Notes under the pieces: model-generated
What the model saw: only the letters and a program-made list of their open reading frames with translations
Told to the model about the DNA's origin: nothing
Database searches by the model: none
Source: Acidobacteriota bacterium
GTDB taxonomy: Bacteria; Acidobacteriota; Terriglobia; Acidiferrales; UBA7541
Length of the DNA stretch: 6,872 nt
Assembly (NCBI GenBank): GCA_003131705.1
Contig: PKUY01000394.1
Span: forward strand, 2,383-9,254
Direction: 5' to 3'
Position numbers and translations under genes: made by a program
In this document: piece by piece, positions 4,779 to 6,872 of the stretch
How the letters are laid out: every line of letters begins with the position of its first letter
Numbering within the stretch: the first letter of the stretch is position 1

Positions 4779-6872
4779 TCATCGGCCCAGCGCCAGCGTC
4801 ATTGATGTAATATTCCAACCGGTGACGCTCAGCTCAGCGTCGCCACCCAACGTACCGGATGCTGGAAATTGGGCCGTGATTTCCCGCGATTCGCCCGGCA
4901 TTAACTCAATGTAATTGTCTTCCCACAGCACCGGCAAAATCTCCATGTCCTCGTTCTGGCGGTGGATTCCAAAATGAATCTGAAAGGCGAGCCGATCGCT
5001 GGGGTTCTGCAGTTTGACTCGAACCAGCGGTCCTTCCGCCCGGTCTTCCATATTGGTCGAGATATTCAGCTTGCCGGCGCTCGGCAGTGCGCGAAGTGCG
5101 GTCAGATCTTCGTACGATGACACCGGCATATAAGGATCGCTGCTCTTCGTCCAGTCATACACACTCTTCTTTGCGGAGAGCCAATAGAAATTAGTACTGA
5201 TGATGCGCGATTCGGAGTTCGCGAGCGTGAGCCTCACGAAGTACACAGGAGATGTCGGGAGGAAGGCATCATCGGGGATCGCCAGAACTTTCGCCGTGCC
5301 ATCGGCTTCGACGTCCGCCTTCGCGCGGCCAGAAAATCTTTCTTTCCCGGCGGAATCGTAGACATTCGCCGTGACCACCAGCCCGTTGGCCTCGGCATAC
5401 GTGCTGTTCACAACGGCCACGCTGCGATTGTCGTAGGAATATTGCACGTGAATGGGCTCGCAAGCTTTCTTCGCACCAAAGTATCCGCCGGCGGGCTGCA
5501 AAAAATAGTCGTACAGGTGCCAGATGAGCGAGGGCCACGCATTGTTCAGCGTCCATTGAATGATGCCGGTCGATCTATACTTATTGCGGGAGAATGCTTC
5601 GAACATGGCGCGCTCTCCATCGTAGGCCATTGCTTGCGCCTTCATTTCGTAGTCGTCGATTCCAGAAGGAGCGCCATAAATGGCGTCCATTGCGTCTTCA
5701 AAGTGGCGCGAATCCTGGAATCTCGCGGAGCCCCCGTGATAATTCCAGGTGGGATTTCCCGGCATTAGATCTTCTGCAGGCAGCATCTTTCGCAAGCAGC
5801 CCAAGGGCGGAATTGCCGCGCCGGGCGATGTCTCCGTAATGAAGCCGAACGCTCCGCCATATTTGCTCGTGTCTGCCAGCCAGTAGTCCGGTGGAACGTA
5901 GTCGTAGGGCCCTGTCATTTTCATTCCCGTCAAGCCGGTAACGGTTGTGGACGTTTCAGACGCGGACGAAACATAGGGATTCGGCCAGTCCGTTTGTTCG
6001 AGGATCTGGATGTAAGCGCGCTCGACATTTGCGGGCGGTGGATTATCGCTGGCATTCAGCCAGGCGAGCATGCTCGGATGTTTGCGCATTCTCAAAATCT
6101 GCGAACGCAGCGACGCCGTCGCAATCTCGATATCGGCGGGCTTCCATTTTGCCCATTGCTCCCAATAGTTGCAGCAACACCAGCCCGCGATAACAAGAAT
6201 CCCCTGCTCATCCGCGAGATCGTAGAATTCGTCCGTCTCCATTTTTCCTTCGAGACGGACCGCGTTAAAATTCAGGTCGCGGATATACTGAAATTCCGTT
6301 TTCAACCGTTCAGGAGACTCGCGGAGAAGCATATCGGGCACCCATCCGCCGCCGCGGATCAAAATCCTTTTGCCGTTCACGCGAAACAGCCGATGGTCTT
6401 GAGCGTCCAGCTCGGAGGTGATTTCGCGAATACCGAATTGAATCGTGGCCGAATCGGAAAAATGATCGCCGATCGAAAAACGCAGCACTAGCGGGCGCAG
6501 CGCCGGCGTGCCCATTTGCCGGGGCCACCACAATTGTGGATGGCTGATGCACAGCGCCAAAAACTCATCAGGCGCAAACTGTATGTTGCGAATTTCTCCG
6601 GGCGCGAGTGTTACGCTCTGGCGAAGAGTGCTCCCTTCGATCTGCGCCTCGAGTGTGCCGGACACTCTCGTTTCGCTGGCATTGCGCAGCTCGGCCTCGA
6701 CGGTGAGGTCTGCTTGATCGAGATTCCATTGAGCCGTGAAACGATCGAAATGCGTGACGACCTGCGGGTAGCGAATCTCAACCGGTCCCGTGGCGCGTAG
6801 GTAGACGTCACGCCAAAGCCCCATATCCTTATCGGGCGGCGCGGGATTCCAATCGACCCAATTGATTCCCAG
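4779..6872 (-). CDS. GH2 exo-beta-D-glucosaminidase (CsxA-like), 5' end outside the window
   Basis: The frame is open to the right edge; 697 codons plus the stop are visible. GH2 enzymes of this subgroup remove glucosamine from the non-reducing end of chitosan oligosaccharides, usually outside the cytoplasm. The fragment begins in the N-terminal jelly-roll domain (INWVDWNPAPPDKDMGLWRDVYL), followed by an Ig-like domain (about 35-160), a TIM barrel opening with FRVNGKRILIRGGGWVPDM (GGGW at 174-177) and ending after QWTLNNAWPSLIWHLYDYF (about 437-455), then Ig-like domains to the C-terminus. Instead of the common GH2 Asn-Glu acid/base pair it has Ser-Asp in LNASDNPPP (D276 of the fragment); the nucleophile is E347 in GFITETSPG. 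Their 71-residue spacing nearly equals the 72 between D469 and E541 of Amycolatopsis CsxA. By that alignment about 190 residues are missing at the N-terminus, and the C-terminal CBM35 of CsxA is absent. An ATG at 6822-6824 is internal, not the start. Beta-mannosidase activity is a less likely alternative. Confidence 0.88.
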   Translation of the reverse strand: MGINWVDWNPAPPDKDMGLWRDVYLRATGPVEIRYPQVVTHFDRFTAQWNLDQADLTVEAELRNASETRVSGTLEAQIEGSTLRQSVTLAPGEIRNIQFAPDEFLALCISHPQLWWPRQMGTPALRPLVLRFSIGDHFSDSATIQFGIREITSELDAQDHRLFRVNGKRILIRGGGWVPDMLLRESPERLKTEFQYIRDLNFNAVRLEGKMETDEFYDLADEQGILVIAGWCCCNYWEQWAKWKPADIEIATASLRSQILRMRKHPSMLAWLNASDNPPPANVERAYIQILEQTDWPNPYVSSASETSTTVTGLTGMKMTGPYDYVPPDYWLADTSKYGGAFGFITETSPGAAIPPLGCLRKMLPAEDLMPGNPTWNYHGGSARFQDSRHFEDAMDAIYGAPSGIDDYEMKAQAMAYDGERAMFEAFSRNKYRSTGIIQWTLNNAWPSLIWHLYDYFLQPAGGYFGAKKACEPIHVQYSYDNRSVAVVNSTYAEANGLVVTANVYDSAGKERFSGRAKADVEADGTAKVLAIPDDAFLPTSPVYFVRLTLANSESRIISTNFYWLSAKKSVYDWTKSSDPYMPVSSYEDLTALRALPSAGKLNISTNMEDRAEGPLVRVKLQNPSDRLAFQIHFGIHRQNEDMEILPVLWEDNYIELMPGESREITAQFPASGTLGGDAELSVTGWNITSMTLALGR

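Noticed and set aside
6822..6824. ATG at 6824 as the true start of the GH2 gene.
   Set aside because: The frame continues without a stop to the window edge, and the upstream codons encode LGINWVDWNPAPPDKD, which is conserved GH2 sequence; this Met is internal.
1..6872. Search for tRNA or rRNA genes, CRISPR arrays, insertion sequences, phage genes and riboswitches.
   Set aside because: No regularly spaced repeats, transposase-like frames, RNA gene signatures or long inverted terminal repeats were seen; almost all of the window is taken by the listed genes.

Overview
The window is moderately GC-rich, gene-dense bacterial chromosome. It carries a high-affinity potassium uptake (Kdp) locus next to a chitosan-type glycoside hydrolase. 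The protein flavour (KdpD in two pieces, a short KdpC, a DUF1348 protein, a GH2 exo-glucosaminidase) suggests a soil bacterium, most likely Acidobacteriota. That assignment is an inference from family resemblance only; there is no rRNA or other marker in the window.

Layout, left to right. Positions 1-143 hold the last 46 codons of kdpB, followed after 7 bases by complete kdpC (151-726); both are on the + strand and finish the structural operon of the K+-translocating KdpFABC ATPase. Convergent to it on the - strand, and read right to left, come a membrane histidine kinase that is the C-terminal half of KdpD (2084-3568), the response regulator kdpE (1371-2087, 4-base ATGA overlap with the kinase) and a small NTF2-like/DUF1348 protein (743-1156). 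The 214 bases between kdpE and the NTF2-like gene hold a candidate promoter and an inverted repeat, but no convincing gene.

The most interesting region is 3566-4742. The N-terminal half of KdpD (the KdpD ATP-binding sensor domain plus a universal-stress-protein domain, with no membrane segments) is a separate gene on the + strand (3618-4742). It starts only 49 bases from, and diverges from, the kinase half. The two products (374 + 494 aa) together match the length and domain order of a normal KdpD of about 890 aa, cut exactly at the USP/DUF4118 boundary. The kinase H-box reads HALRT, lacking the acidic residue that usually follows the phosphorylated histidine, and the kinase gene appears to start with GTG directly behind a -10-like hexamer, which could mean a leaderless mRNA.

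The right end (4779-6872, - strand) is a GH2 enzyme cut by the window edge. It has the SD...E catalytic arrangement of exo-beta-D-glucosaminidases (CsxA type) and probably acts on chitosan oligosaccharides. It has no evident link to Kdp.

Working model: the soluble KdpD-N/USP protein senses cytoplasmic conditions (ATP, K+ or small ligands) and acts in trans on the membrane kinase, which controls KdpE phosphorylation. KdpE then controls the kdpABC operon, whose promoter lies outside the window.
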